Source of the DNA: an uncultured Clostridia bacterium
GTDB lineage: Bacteria; Bacillota; Clostridia; Oscillospirales; Acutalibacteraceae
DNA: 56,610 nt
Assembly: GCA_947632385.1 (NCBI GenBank)
Contig: CANRPD010000008.1
Span: forward strand, 1-56,610
Reading direction: 5' to 3'
Positions within the stretch are counted from its first letter, which is position 1. Each line of letters begins with the position of its first letter. Position numbers and translations under genes: made by a program. The notes beneath the pieces were generated by a model. The model saw only the letters and a list, made by a program, of their open reading frames with translations. It ran no database searches and was not told the DNA's origin. Of this stretch, positions 24,438 to 33,596 are shown one piece after another.

Positions 24438-24668
24438 TCAATCGATCTCCACCATGACCCGCTGATTGGTCCGGGTGGCTGCAGCCCGCATGACCACGCG
24501 AATCGCCTTAGCGATGCGGCCCTGCTTTCCGATGACCCTGCCCATGTCCTGCTCCGCCACATGGAGATGGTACACGGTCGTACCGGTCTCATCCTCTTCA
24601 CTGGTAACGGTAACCTGATCCGGCTCCTCCACCAGACCCTGTGCGATTGCCTTCAATAATTCCTGCAT
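24438..24668 (-). CDS. khpA: KH-domain RNA-binding protein KhpA
   Basis: 76 residues, a single KH domain. The RNA-binding GxxG loop is 'VIGKQGRIAKAIRVVM' (G-K-Q-G), and the C-terminus 'TNQRVMVEID' is typical of KhpA (YlqC). It works with KhpB/Jag in regulating cell elongation and small-RNA function in Gram-positives. It follows rpsP by about 50 bases, its normal location. Confidence 0.95.
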   Translation of the reverse strand: MQELLKAIAQGLVEEPDQVTVTSEEDETGTTVYHLHVAEQDMGRVIGKQGRIAKAIRVVMRAAATRTNQRVMVEID

Positions 24669-24719
24669 AGCAATGTTTCCCCTTTCTCATATTCAAGCTG
24701 TATTGAACCTATGCAAAGC

Positions 24720-24962
24720 TCAGATGACACCGTGTTTTTTAAACAGAGCTTTCACGGTATCGGTGGGCTGTGCGCCGTTTTGGATCCATTTTTTGGCCTT
24801 TTCTGGGTCAACTTTCACCTCACTGGGCTCCTTCATGGGATCGTAATAACCGATCTCCTCAATGAAACGGCCGTCGCGGGGGAAACGGGAGTCCGCCACC
24901 ACGATACGGTAGAACGGGGACTTTTTGGCACCCATTCTTCTCAGTCTGATCTTTACTGCCAT
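24720..24962 (-). CDS. rpsP: 30S ribosomal protein S16
   Basis: 80 residues. '[43 protein letters not shown]' is the S16 N-terminus, with the tail '[11 protein letters not shown]'. It follows ffh in the ylxM-ffh-rpsP-khpA order common in Bacillota. Confidence 0.98.
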   Translation of the reverse strand: MAVKIRLRRMGAKKSPFYRIVVADSRFPRDGRFIEEIGYYDPMKEPSEVKVDPEKAKKWIQNGAQPTDTVKALFKKHGVI

Positions 24963-25054
24963 TGTGCTTTCCTCCTGGAAAAAGTTGTTGTATATTTCTC
25001 CCGGGTCTGCCGGGTGGAAATCAAGGGATGGACCGAACGGTTCCGGCTCGCCGG

Positions 25055-26383
25055 TTAGAACGGGAGGTTGTTGAAATTGGGCATCCGCCGTTTCCCTTTT
25101 CCGGAAAACTGCTTCATCAGCTTTTGCGTCTGCTTAAACTGGTTGATGAGCCTGTTCACGTCTTCAACCTTCTGCCCGCATCCTGCAGCGATCCGCCGCT
25201 TGCGGGAAGCATCCAAGCAATCGGGATGAGACCGCTCATAGGCCGTCATAGATCGGATGATCGCCGCCGTGCGGTCCATGATCCGGTCGTCAATATCCAC
25301 ATCGTCCAGCTTATTGCCGATCCCGGGCAGCTTGGAAAGGATCCCTTTGATCGGTCCCATCTTCCGGACCTGTTCGAACTGCTCCAGCATGTCGTTGAAG
25401 TCCATGCGGTTCTGCATCATCCGTTCGGCGGTCTTGGCAGCGGCCTTTTCATCCAGTCTGGCCTGGGCATCTTCGATGAGCGTCAGCACATCTCCCATAC
25501 CCAAAATCCGGCTCGCCATCCGGTCGGGGTGGAACACCTCTAGGTCGCCCAGCTTTTCGCCAGATCCGGCATATAAGATCGGCTTTCCTGTCACCGCTTT
25601 TACAGAGAGCGCCGCACCGCCACGGGTATCGCTGTCCAGCTTGGTCAGGATCACGCCGGTGATCTCCAGCTGTTCGTTGAAGCTTTTGGCTACATTCACG
25701 GCTTCCTGACCGGTCATGGCGTCCACGACCAAGAGGATATCCGTTGGATCTACCGCCGCTTTCATCCGCCGGAGCTCTTCCATCAGGGCCTCATCGATCT
25801 GCAGACGGCCAGCCGTATCGATAAGCACATAATCGTTGCCGTAATCTCGGGCATGACGCACAGCCTCTTTCGCGGTATCCACAGGATCCTGCGTTCCCCG
25901 CTCAAAAACCGGCGCGCCTGCCCGCTCGCCCATAGTCATCAGCTGTTGAATGGCAGCAGGACGGTAGATATCGCAGGCGACCAGAAGGGGGCGATGGCCC
26001 TGTGTTTTCAGCAAAGAAGCCAGCTTAGCGGCATGGGTCGTTTTACCGGCGCCCTGCAGACCACACAACAGCACAATGGCAGGCGGATGGGCCGGTGAGC
26101 GCAGCCGTGCGCCTTCCCCACCCATCAGAGCGGTCAGCTCTTCGTTGACGATCTTGACGACCATTTGGGCAGGGGTCAGGCTCTCCATCACGTCTTCTCC
26201 CACGGCCCGCTCTGTGATCTTATTGATCAAGTCTTTTGCGACTTTATAGTTCACATCAGCTTCCAAAAGGGCCAGACGGACCTCCCGCATCGCCTCTTTC
26301 ACGTCCGCTTCCGTCAGCTTCCCCTTGCTCCGCAGCTTTTTGAACGCATTGGAGATCTTTTCACTCAAGCCCTCAAAGGCCAC
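25055..26383 (-). CDS. ffh: Signal recognition particle protein Ffh
   Basis: 442 residues: N domain, GTPase G domain and C-terminal M domain. G motifs are visible: G1 '[16 protein letters not shown]', G3 '[16 protein letters not shown]', G4 '[16 protein letters not shown]', plus the closing '[28 protein letters not shown]'. The M domain ('[20 protein letters not shown]' through '[40 protein letters not shown]') binds 4.5S RNA and signal peptides. With FtsY it targets membrane proteins co-translationally. Confidence 0.98.
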   Translation of the reverse strand: MAFEGLSEKISNAFKKLRSKGKLTEADVKEAMREVRLALLEADVNYKVAKDLINKITERAVGEDVMESLTPAQMVVKIVNEELTALMGGEGARLRSPAHPPAIVLLCGLQGAGKTTHAAKLASLLKTQGHRPLLVACDIYRPAAIQQLMTMGERAGAPVFERGTQDPVDTAKEAVRHARDYGNDYVLIDTAGRLQIDEALMEELRRMKAAVDPTDILLVVDAMTGQEAVNVAKSFNEQLEITGVILTKLDSDTRGGAALSVKAVTGKPILYAGSGEKLGDLEVFHPDRMASRILGMGDVLTLIEDAQARLDEKAAAKTAERMMQNRMDFNDMLEQFEQVRKMGPIKGILSKLPGIGNKLDDVDIDDRIMDRTAAIIRSMTAYERSHPDCLDASRKRRIAAGCGQKVEDVNRLINQFKQTQKLMKQFSGKGKRRMPNFNNLPF

Positions 26384-26407
26384 GGTTCTCCCTCCTCATC
26401 GACAGGA

Positions 26408-26770
26408 TCATTCGTTTTCAGCGATCTTTCCGGCCAGCTCCAAAATCTTCTCGCAGTTTTCCACGATATCTTCATTCTCGGGACCACACTGACCCAGCAC
26501 CGCTAGGGCACAGTCGCAAATATTCTCCAGCGCTTTGCGCATCTCCAAAAAGCGATGAGCCAGGCCCAATTTGGTCTCCATCTCTTCCAGCTCCTGCTGG
26601 GCACGCTTTACCGCGTCCCGAACGCCCTGACGGGTGATCCCCCGCTCCTCGGCGATCTCTGCCAGTGACAGATCTTCATTATAGTAGGCTTCCACCATCT
26701 CCCGCTGGGGACCGGTGAGCAGCGGACCGTAGAAATCCAGCAAAAAAGTGAGCTTCAAGTCCTTTGCCAT
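26408..26770 (-). CDS. ylxM: YlxM-family helix-turn-helix protein, SRP-associated
   Basis: 120 residues from the ATG at 26770; AGGAGGGA is 7 bases away from it but overlaps an earlier in-frame ATG at 26776, so the later start is used. The N-terminal part is a sigma-70 region-4-like helix-turn-helix ('LTGPQREMVEAYYNEDLSLAEIAEERGITRQGVRDAVKRAQQELEEME'). The C-terminal 50 residues are acidic helix with four Cys (CDCALAVLGQC, ENCEK). The family is known to associate with the SRP pathway, matching its place before ffh. It is the first gene after a very strong promoter. Confidence 0.93.
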   Translation of the reverse strand: MAKDLKLTFLLDFYGPLLTGPQREMVEAYYNEDLSLAEIAEERGITRQGVRDAVKRAQQELEEMETKLGLAHRFLEMRKALENICDCALAVLGQCGPENEDIVENCEKILELAGKIAENE

Positions 26771-26837
26771 ACACATTCCCTCCTGAATACGCCGTTGACG
26801 GTAGGATTGTAAAGCCTTTTCCTTTACACTGACGATG

Positions 26838-26866
26838 ATTATACACGGGTTTCAGCCACTTGTCAA
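26838..26866 (-). promoter_or_regulatory. Promoter of the ylxM-ffh-rpsP unit
   Basis: Perfect TTGACA (26861-26866) and TATAAT (26838-26843), 17-base spacer, minus strand. Confidence 0.85.
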
Positions 26867-26892
26867 CACTTTTTTGCGTTGAGTCTCCGGCC

Positions 26893-26921
26893 TTTACTTT
26901 TTTCAAAAAGCGTGGTATCAT
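26893..26921 (+). promoter_or_regulatory. Promoter of the threonine aldolase gene
   Basis: TTTACT (26893-26898), a 17-base spacer and TATCAT (26916-26921), divergent from the ylxM promoter. Confidence 0.5.
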
Positions 26922-26963
26922 ATCCGCGTTCCCAAAATCATCAAAATCCATTGGAGGCACCCC

Positions 26964-28016
26964 ATGATTCCGATCCGATTCGACTGCGATTACACAGAAG
27001 GCGCGCATCCGCGCATTCTGGAGAAGCTGCTATCCACCAACCTGGAACAAACCCCCGGCTACGGGATGGACCCCTATTGCGAACATGCCCGGGCGCTGAT
27101 CCGCGAAGCTGCTGATGCACCCAACGCGGGCGTTCACTTCCTGGTGGGCGGTACACAGGTCAATTACACCGTCATTCGTTCCTGCCTGATGGCTCATCAG
27201 GCGGTCATTTGTCCAACCACCGGCCATATCAATGTCCATGAGACCGGGGCCGTAGAGGCCACCGGTCACAAGATCCTAGCGGTTCCCTGCGGTCCAGAGG
27301 GCAAGCTGACCGCCCGCCAAGTCGAACAGGTGGTGAACGATCATTTCCACGGTCCCACGCCCCCTGAGCACACCGTACAACCCAAACTGGTGTACATTTC
27401 CCAGCCCACGGAAAACGGCGCACTCTACTCCCTGGCGGAGCTCACTTCTTTGCACGAAGTCTGCCAAAAGAACGGGCTCTATCTCTTTGCCGACGGGGCC
27501 CGTCTGGGGTATGGCCTATCCTCTCCCCTCAGCGATGTGACCCTGGCGGACATGGCACGCCTGACCGACGTTTTCACGGTGGGCGGTACCAAGTGCGGTA
27601 TGCTTTTCGGTGAGGCAGCCGTCATCTCCAAGCCCGCCATTGACCGAGATTTCCGCTATGCGCTGAAGCAAAACGGCGCCATGCTGGCCAAAGGAAGGCT
27701 GCTGGGGATCCAGTATGAAACCCTATTCACCGAAGGGCTCTACTTTTCGGTGTGCAGGATGGCGGTAGAGCAGGCTTTTCGTCTCCGAGACGCTCTGAAA
27801 GCTGCCGGTTTCCAAGAGTATGCTCCTTCCCCCACCAATCAGCAGTTCTTTATCCTGCCGGATCCGGTTTTTGAGACGCTGTCGAAGAAGTACGTTTTCT
27901 CCGGCTGGGATACGCTCCCCGACGGGCGGAAAGCCTACCGGATCTGCACTAGCTGGGCGACCAAAGACGAAAACGTGGATGCTTTGATCGCGGATATCCG
28001 GACGGCTGCTGAATAA
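26964..28016 (+). CDS. Low-specificity L-threonine aldolase (beta-eliminating lyase family)
   Basis: 350 residues, PLP fold type I. It splits L-threonine or L-allo-threonine to glycine and acetaldehyde. The 'FLVGGTQVNYTVI' cofactor phosphate loop, 'GHINVHETGAVEATGHKI', 'YISQPTENGALYSLAELTSLHEVCQKNGLYLFADGARLGYGL' (Asp and Arg that contact PLP) and the Schiff-base lysine in 'TVGGTKCGMLFGEA' are visible. 'GGAGG' precedes the ATG. It is monocistronic with a strong terminator. Confidence 0.92.
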   Translation: MIPIRFDCDYTEGAHPRILEKLLSTNLEQTPGYGMDPYCEHARALIREAADAPNAGVHFLVGGTQVNYTVIRSCLMAHQAVICPTTGHINVHETGAVEATGHKILAVPCGPEGKLTARQVEQVVNDHFHGPTPPEHTVQPKLVYISQPTENGALYSLAELTSLHEVCQKNGLYLFADGARLGYGLSSPLSDVTLADMARLTDVFTVGGTKCGMLFGEAAVISKPAIDRDFRYALKQNGAMLAKGRLLGIQYETLFTEGLYFSVCRMAVEQAFRLRDALKAAGFQEYAPSPTNQQFFILPDPVFETLSKKYVFSGWDTLPDGRKAYRICTSWATKDENVDALIADIRTAAE

Positions 28017-28027
28017 ACAGCATAATC

Positions 28028-28067
28028 AAAACGAGCAGGCATGACCGGGGTCATGCCTGCTCGTTTT
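28028..28067. terminator. Bidirectional terminator between threonine aldolase and ileS
   Basis: AAAACGAGCAGGCATGACC and GGTCATGCCTGCTCGTTTT form a 19-bp perfect stem with A/T runs on both sides. Confidence 0.9.
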
Positions 28068-28074
28068 GGTTCAT

Positions 28075-31000
28075 TTAGATCTTTTCTACGCCGAAGGTGA
28101 CGGCTTCGCCGTTGAGGTCCCACTGGGCGGTGTACCCGGAGACCGCACCAAAGGTGACGCTCTCGCCCAAGACGCTCTCCAGCACCTCGCGCTGCCGGTC
28201 CCGCAGGACCTGCTCCACCACAGGACTGCCCGCAAAGGATACCCGGATGTGATCGGTAACGTTGAAGCCGGCGTCCTTGCGCATGGACTGCAGCTTGCTG
28301 ACGATCTCCCGCACGAAGCCTTCCTGGATAAGGTCGTCGGTGAGCTGGGTGTCCAGGGCAACGGTGAGGCCCTTATCCGACACCGAGGTAAAGCCGGGCA
28401 CTTCAGCCGCTTCGATGATCAGCTCTTCCGGGACCAGCTCCACGGGACCGTCGGCCAGCTGGAGGACCAGGACGCCCTTTTCATCCAGCTCGGCCTTGGC
28501 CTTTCCGCCGTCCAGTGCGGCCAGGGCCTCCCGGACCGCGCCCAGGCGCTTGCCCAGCTTTTTGCCCAAGAGCCGCAGCTGGGGCTTTAAGGTGTAGCTG
28601 ATAAAGCCGGACATGTCCTGGGCGAATTCCAGGGCCTTGACGTTGAGCTCCTCCAGGATGATCTTCCGGAACTCCTCCCCCAGGCCGGGATCTGCGCTGG
28701 TATAGAGCTTGGAAAGGGGCTGGCGGTTTTTCAGGTTGGACAGATTGCGGGCGGAGCGGCCCAGCGTCACCACGGCCAGCACCGCCTCCATGCTGCTTTC
28801 CAGCGCCGGATCGATGCGGGCCTCGTCCACCTGGGGCCAGTCGCACAGATGGACGCTTTCCGGGGCCGTCTTGTCCACGGAGCGCACCAGGTTCTGGTAG
28901 ATCTCTTCGCTCATAAAGGGCGCCATGGGCGCCAGCACCTTCGCCGTGGTGATGAGCGCGGTATACAGGGTCATATAGGCGGCGGCCTTGTCCGCCTCGA
29001 TGCCCTTGCCCCAGTAGCGTTCCCGGCTGCGGCGCACATACCAGTTGCTCAGCTCGTCCACGAAATCGGAGAGCACCCGAGCCGCCTCGGGCACCCGGTA
29101 CTGCTCCAGGTGGTCCGCCACGTCCCGCACTGTGGAATTGAGCCGGGACAGCAGCCAGCGGTCCATCACCGTGAGGGGGCAATCTTCCAGCCGGTACTGG
29201 GTGGGATCGAAGCCGTCGATGTTGGCGTACAGCACGAAGAAGGCGTAGGTGTTCCACAGCGTGGAGAAGAATTTCTTCTGCCCTTCCACCACGGCCTTTT
29301 CGTTGAAGCGGCTGGGCAGCCAGGGGGCGGAATTGGTGTAGAAATACCACCGCAGGGAGTCTGCGCCGAACTTGGACAGGGCCTCCATGGGATCCACGGC
29401 GTTGCCCTTGGACTTGCTCATCTTCTGGCCGTCCTCGTCCTGGACCAGGCCCTGGACCAGGACGTTCTTATAGGGGGTGCTGTCAAACAGCAGGGTGGAT
29501 ACGCCCAGCAGAGAGTGGAACCACCCGCGGGTCTGGTCCACCGCCTCGCTGATGAAATCCGCCGGGAACTGGCTCTCGAAGAGCGCTTTGTTTTCAAAGG
29601 GATAGTGATACTGGGCAAAGGGCATGGAGCCGGAATCGAACCAGCAGTCGATGACCTCGGGCACCCGGTGCATCTGCTTGCCGCAGTGGGGACAGGTGAG
29701 GGTCACCTCGTCCACATAGGGGCGATGCAGCTCGATGTCATCCGGGCAGTTGGGCGACATCGCCTTGAGCTCCGCGATGCTGCCGACAGCATGCTTGTGG
29801 CCGCATTCACATTCCCAGATGGGCAGCGGGGTGCCCCAATAGCGGTTCCGGGAAATGGCCCAGTCCTGGATGTTCTCCAGCCAGTTGCCGAACCGACCCT
29901 CGCCGATGCCCTTGGGGACCCAGTTGACGGTGTTGTTGTTCCGGACCAGCGCGTCCCGGATGGCCGTCTCCCGAATGAACCAGCTTTCCCGGGCGTAGTA
30001 GATCAGGGGGGTATCGCAGCGCCAGCAGAAGGGATAATCGTGCTCGAACTTCGGGGCGGAGAACAGCAGGCCCCGTTCCTCCAGATCCTGGAGGATGGGC
30101 AGATCGGCGTCCTTGCAGAAGGTCCCGGCCCACTGGGTCTCGGCGGTCATCTGTCCCTTGCCGTCCACCAGTTGGACCAGGGGCAGGCCGTATTTGCGGC
30201 CCACCTTGGCATCGTCCTCGCCGAAAGCCGGGGCGATGTGCACCACGCCGGTGCCGTCGGTCAAGGTCACGTAGTCGTCGCAGACCACGTACCAGCACTT
30301 CTCCTGGGGCTCCACGAACCGGAAGGGGGGATCGTACTCCCGGTATTCCAGATCGGCGCCCGTCATCCGTTCCAGCACTTCATACTGGCCCTCCCCCAGC
30401 ACGCTGTCGCACAGGGCTTCCGCCAGGTAATAGGTCTCCCCCCGGGACGCGACTTTGACATAGGTCTCCTTGGCGTTGACGCACAGGCCCACATTGCTGG
30501 GAAGCGTCCAGGGCGTGGTGGTCCAGGCCAGGATGAAGGCGTCCTCCCCCTTGACCTTGAACTTGGCGATGGCCGAGCGCTCCTTCACCGTCTTGTAGCC
30601 CTGGGCCACCTCGTGGGAGGCCAGGGGCGTCCCGCAGCGGGGGCAGTACGGCACCACCTTGAAGCCCTTGTAGAGCAGGCCCTTGTCCCAGATCTGCTTC
30701 AACGCCCACCATTCCGATTCGATGAAATCGTTGTCGTAGGTGACGTAGGGGTGGTCCATGTCGGCCCAGAAGCCCACGGCCTTGGAAAAATCTTCCCACA
30801 GGCCCTTGTATTTCCAAACGCTCTCCTTGCAGTGATCGATAAAGGGCTTGAGGCCGTATGCCTCGATCTGGTCCTTGCCGTTGATGGAGAGCTCCTTCTC
30901 CACCTCCAGCTCCACCGGCAGGCCGTGGGTGTCCCAGCCGGCCTTGCGGAGGACCTGCTTGCCCTTCATGGTCATGAACCGGGGGAACAGATCTTTAAAG

Positions 31001-31200
31001 GCGCGGGTCTGCAAATGGCCGATGTGGGGCTTCCCGTTGGCAGTGGGCGGCCCGTCGTAGAACACATAGGGCTCGGCCCCCTCCCGCTGGGAAACGCTTT
31101 TTTCAAAGATCCTGTTTTCTTCCCAGAACTTTTCGGTCGCCTGTTCCCGCTGGACGAAATTCATGCTGGCGGAAACTTCCTGATAGATCGCCATGTCCAT
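28075..31200 (-). CDS. ileS: Isoleucyl-tRNA synthetase
   Basis: 1041 residues, class I synthetase of the longer, eukaryote-like (IleRS type 2) size class. The HIGH motif appears as 'GPPTANGKPHIGHLQTRAFKD' and KMSKS as 'DGQKMSKSKGNAVDP'. The CP1 editing domain (about 200-400), the anticodon-binding domain and a long C-terminal extension follow. 'CPRCGTPLASHE' and 'CPHCGKQMHRVPEVIDCWFDSG' carry Cys pairs that may bind zinc. Two ATGs two codons apart (31200, 31194) both fit the AGGAAAGG ribosome site. GC content is visibly higher than in its neighbours. Expression is controlled by the T-box upstream. Confidence 0.97.
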   Translation of the reverse strand: MDMAIYQEVSASMNFVQREQATEKFWEENRIFEKSVSQREGAEPYVFYDGPPTANGKPHIGHLQTRAFKDLFPRFMTMKGKQVLRKAGWDTHGLPVELEVEKELSINGKDQIEAYGLKPFIDHCKESVWKYKGLWEDFSKAVGFWADMDHPYVTYDNDFIESEWWALKQIWDKGLLYKGFKVVPYCPRCGTPLASHEVAQGYKTVKERSAIAKFKVKGEDAFILAWTTTPWTLPSNVGLCVNAKETYVKVASRGETYYLAEALCDSVLGEGQYEVLERMTGADLEYREYDPPFRFVEPQEKCWYVVCDDYVTLTDGTGVVHIAPAFGEDDAKVGRKYGLPLVQLVDGKGQMTAETQWAGTFCKDADLPILQDLEERGLLFSAPKFEHDYPFCWRCDTPLIYYARESWFIRETAIRDALVRNNNTVNWVPKGIGEGRFGNWLENIQDWAISRNRYWGTPLPIWECECGHKHAVGSIAELKAMSPNCPDDIELHRPYVDEVTLTCPHCGKQMHRVPEVIDCWFDSGSMPFAQYHYPFENKALFESQFPADFISEAVDQTRGWFHSLLGVSTLLFDSTPYKNVLVQGLVQDEDGQKMSKSKGNAVDPMEALSKFGADSLRWYFYTNSAPWLPSRFNEKAVVEGQKKFFSTLWNTYAFFVLYANIDGFDPTQYRLEDCPLTVMDRWLLSRLNSTVRDVADHLEQYRVPEAARVLSDFVDELSNWYVRRSRERYWGKGIEADKAAAYMTLYTALITTAKVLAPMAPFMSEEIYQNLVRSVDKTAPESVHLCDWPQVDEARIDPALESSMEAVLAVVTLGRSARNLSNLKNRQPLSKLYTSADPGLGEEFRKIILEELNVKALEFAQDMSGFISYTLKPQLRLLGKKLGKRLGAVREALAALDGGKAKAELDEKGVLVLQLADGPVELVPEELIIEAAEVPGFTSVSDKGLTVALDTQLTDDLIQEGFVREIVSKLQSMRKDAGFNVTDHIRVSFAGSPVVEQVLRDRQREVLESVLGESVTFGAVSGYTAQWDLNGEAVTFGVEKI

Positions 31201-31238
31201 TTTCCTTTCCTGAAACGGTATTTCTGCCGGTCAAACGC

Positions 31239-31490
31239 AAAAAAGGCTCTGTCCGACCGGGACAAAGCCATGACTTTGCGATACCACCCATTGGTCCTGT
31301 GTGCGTCGGCCGCAGCTGCAACGCCTTCCCGGTAACGGCGGGAACCGGACGATCCTACTGGGCGAAAAGCCGTTTGGTCATCGACTCGGGAGGGATACCC
31401 GGGGCACGCTACTCCCGCCGGCTCGCACCGTCCGCCGGCTCTCTGCGCGTTTCACGTGTGGGGGCGTATCTCCGTCACAGTCTTTCAAAC
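31239..31490 (-). promoter_or_regulatory. T-box riboswitch leader of ileS
   Basis: The minus-strand leader holds the T-box core AATGGGTGGTATCGCAAAG (about 31275-31292) and, further upstream, a stem-I apical pattern GCAGAGAGCCGGCGG ... GGTGCGAGCCGGC (AG bulge and distal loop). It ends in a terminator GGCTTTGTCC / GGACAGAGCC with six T residues (31239-31269). A candidate specifier triplet ATC (Ile) is at 31394-31396. Uncharged tRNA-Ile should pair with the T-box bulge and prevent termination. The gap 31201-31641 holds this leader and two divergent promoters. Confidence 0.88.
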
Positions 31491-31496
31491 GTCCGT

Positions 31497-31525
31497 ATTG
31501 TAGCACCCTTTTTCGGGAAAGTCAA
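31497..31525 (-). promoter_or_regulatory. ileS promoter
   Basis: TTGACT (31520-31525), a 17-base spacer and TACAAT (31497-31502), minus strand. Confidence 0.75.
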
Positions 31526-31558
31526 GGCTTTTCCCCGCCGGTCCGAAGCGCATTTCTA

Positions 31559-31587
31559 TTGACAGGGCCGGGAAAAGGGACTAAAAT
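31559..31587 (+). promoter_or_regulatory. msrA promoter
   Basis: Perfect TTGACA (31559-31564), a 17-base spacer and TAAAAT (31582-31587). Confidence 0.75.
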
Positions 31588-31641
31588 AGACGAGGTCGCG
31601 ACTGAAGGGTCCGACTTCGAGACCATCAAGGAGGGTTCCCC

Positions 31642-32157
31642 ATGAAGGAGATCTATCTAGCCGGCGGCTGCTTTTGGGGCTGCCAAAAATACTTCGACAT
31701 GCTCCCCGGGGTGACGGAGACCGTCGTTGGGTATGCCAACGGCCCCACCGCCGATCCCACCTATGAGCAGGTGAAATACGAGCATACCGGCCATGCGGAG
31801 ACGGTGCAGGTCCGGTATGATCCGGCTGTGCTGCCCCTTTCGTCCCTGCTGAGCCGCTATTTTGCCGTCATCGATCCCACCGCAGTCCATCGCCAGGGAG
31901 AAGATGTGGGCATCCAGTACCGGACCGGCATCTACTACACCGACCCGGCAGACGGAGCGGTCGCCCAGCAGGCCTTGGCAGACCTGGCCCAAGCGTATGA
32001 CGCCCCCCTGGCCGTGGAGTGCAAGCCGTTGGAAAATTTTTATCCCGCGGAGGCGTACCACCAAAAGTATCTGGAAAAGAATCCCAACGGGTACTGCCAC
32101 ATCCGTTTTGATACCATCCCCGCACCTGGAAAGGAGCAACCTGCAAACCATGAATGA
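31642..32157 (+). CDS. msrA: Peptide-methionine (S)-S-oxide reductase
   Basis: 171 residues. It reduces the S epimer of methionine sulfoxide in proteins. The active-site 'GGCFWGCQKYF' holds the nucleophile Cys10, with a second Cys at 14. 'GVTETVVGYANGPTADPTYEQV', 'TGHAETVQVRYDP' and 'VHRQGEDVGIQYRTGIYY' are the conserved substrate pocket. 'AGGAGG' precedes the ATG. The stop overlaps the MATE start by 8 bases, so the two are a unit. No msrB is fused. Confidence 0.95.
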   Translation: MKEIYLAGGCFWGCQKYFDMLPGVTETVVGYANGPTADPTYEQVKYEHTGHAETVQVRYDPAVLPLSSLLSRYFAVIDPTAVHRQGEDVGIQYRTGIYYTDPADGAVAQQALADLAQAYDAPLAVECKPLENFYPAEAYHQKYLEKNPNGYCHIRFDTIPAPGKEQPANHE

Positions 32158-33523
32158 AAAACGAAAAAGCCTGGATATGACCCAGGGCGATCCCGCAAAG
32201 CTGCTCATCCTCTTTGCCATCCCCATGCTCATCGGCAGCATCTTCCAGCTGATGTACAACATGGTGGACACGGTGGTGGTGGGGCGCTATGTCTCTCTGG
32301 ACGCACTGGCCGCCATTGGCGCCACAGGCTCCACCATGTCCTTCCTGATGATGGTGGGCCAGGGCATGACCAACGCTGTATCCATCGTCATTTCCCAGGC
32401 AGAGGGCGGCAAGCAGGAGAGCCTGCTGCAAAAGTCCGTGGCCCACGCGGTGTACATCGTGGTGGCCAGCAGCTTGATCGTGGGCCTGTTCTCTCTGTTC
32501 GGCGCCCGCCCCTTGATGCTCCTTCTCCAGACCCCTGCCAACATCATCGACAATTCCGTCACCTACATTCAGATCACCGGCGGGCTGACCATCGCCATGC
32601 AGTGCTATAACGGCGCGACCTCCATCCTGCGGGCCATCGGGGATTCCCGGACGCCGCTGTACTTTTTGATCTTCTCCTCCCTGCTCAACGTGGCCCTGGA
32701 TCTCCTGTTCGTCATCCGCTTCGACGGCGGGGTGGCTGGTGTGGCCTTCGCCACCGTGCTGTCCCAGACAGTCTCTGCGGTGCTGTGCATCCTCTACATG
32801 TTCAAGCGCTACCCGCGCCTGCGCCCCGGCCCCGCCTGCTGGAAGCCCGATCCCAAGCTGATCCGCACCTTCCTGGGGATCGGTATCCCCATGATGCTGC
32901 AGAGCATGGCCCTTTCGGTAGGCATGTTCGTCATCACCGCGGTGATCAACTCCCACGGCTCCAGCGTGGTGGCGGCCTACACCATCGGCGGCAAGGTGGA
33001 GCAGCTGGCCGTGATCAGCTTCTCCAACATGGCCTTCTCCTTCTCGGTGTATACCGGCCAGAACTTTGGCGCAAAGCTCTATTCCCGCATCCGTACCGGA
33101 TTGAAAAAAGGCCTGCTGATCATTTGCAGCCTGGCCATCCTCTCCGGTGTGGCTATGCTGATCTTTGCCGAACCCATCGCCAAGATCTTTATGGATGAGG
33201 TAGACCCCCAGATCCTTTCGGACGCCGTTGCCATGGTCCGCATCGAGGCAATCCTCTACTCGGCGCTGGGCGCCATCTGGGCATCCAATTCGGCCCTGCG
33301 CGGCATGGGGATCATCAAGATCACCCTGGTCTCATCGGTGGTGGAGCTGGCCTCCAAAATAGGCTTCTCCCTGCTGCTGCCCCTCTTCTTTGGCACCATC
33401 GGCATCTGGATGGCCGCGCCCATCGGCTGGGTACTGGGGCTGATCCCCTCTCTGGCGTATCTGCTCCATTGGTTCAAAGTGCATCCCACCGACCCCGTCG
33501 AACAACCGGCTCCCGCCGTATAA
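32150..33523 (+). CDS. MATE family multidrug/Na+ antiporter
   Basis: 457 residues with twelve membrane segments in two six-helix halves. 'MTQGDPAKLLILFAIPMLIGSIFQLMYNMVDTVVVGRYVSLDALAAIGATG' is the typical MATE N-terminus of the Gram-positive NorM/DinF-like branch, repeated loosely from 'FLGIGIPMMLQSMALSVGMFVITAVINSHGSSVVAAYTIGG'. It exports cationic drugs or metabolites by Na+ or H+ exchange; the substrate is unknown. The long frame runs upstream through msrA, but AAAGGAG and the family N-terminus set the ATG at 32150. Confidence 0.93.
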   Translation: MNEKRKSLDMTQGDPAKLLILFAIPMLIGSIFQLMYNMVDTVVVGRYVSLDALAAIGATGSTMSFLMMVGQGMTNAVSIVISQAEGGKQESLLQKSVAHAVYIVVASSLIVGLFSLFGARPLMLLLQTPANIIDNSVTYIQITGGLTIAMQCYNGATSILRAIGDSRTPLYFLIFSSLLNVALDLLFVIRFDGGVAGVAFATVLSQTVSAVLCILYMFKRYPRLRPGPACWKPDPKLIRTFLGIGIPMMLQSMALSVGMFVITAVINSHGSSVVAAYTIGGKVEQLAVISFSNMAFSFSVYTGQNFGAKLYSRIRTGLKKGLLIICSLAILSGVAMLIFAEPIAKIFMDEVDPQILSDAVAMVRIEAILYSALGAIWASNSALRGMGIIKITLVSSVVELASKIGFSLLLPLFFGTIGIWMAAPIGWVLGLIPSLAYLLHWFKVHPTDPVEQPAPAV

Positions 33524-33540
33524 TGCAAACCAAAAGCACA

Positions 33541-33577
33541 GAAAATCCGGCATGGACCTGGTCCATGCCGGACTTTG
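33541..33577. terminator. Bidirectional terminator after MATE gene and purine operon
   Basis: TCCGGCATGGAC / GTCCATGCCGGA perfect 12-bp stem with a three-base loop, followed by CTTTGTTG on plus and TTTTC on minus. It lies between two convergent units. Confidence 0.75.
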
Positions 33578-33596
33578 TTGTTCTGTTTACAGGCGG

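Noticed and set aside
28849..31335. An 828-codon plus-strand frame opposite ileS
   Set aside because: Antisense shadow of ileS with no recognisable domain; it crosses the T-box leader.
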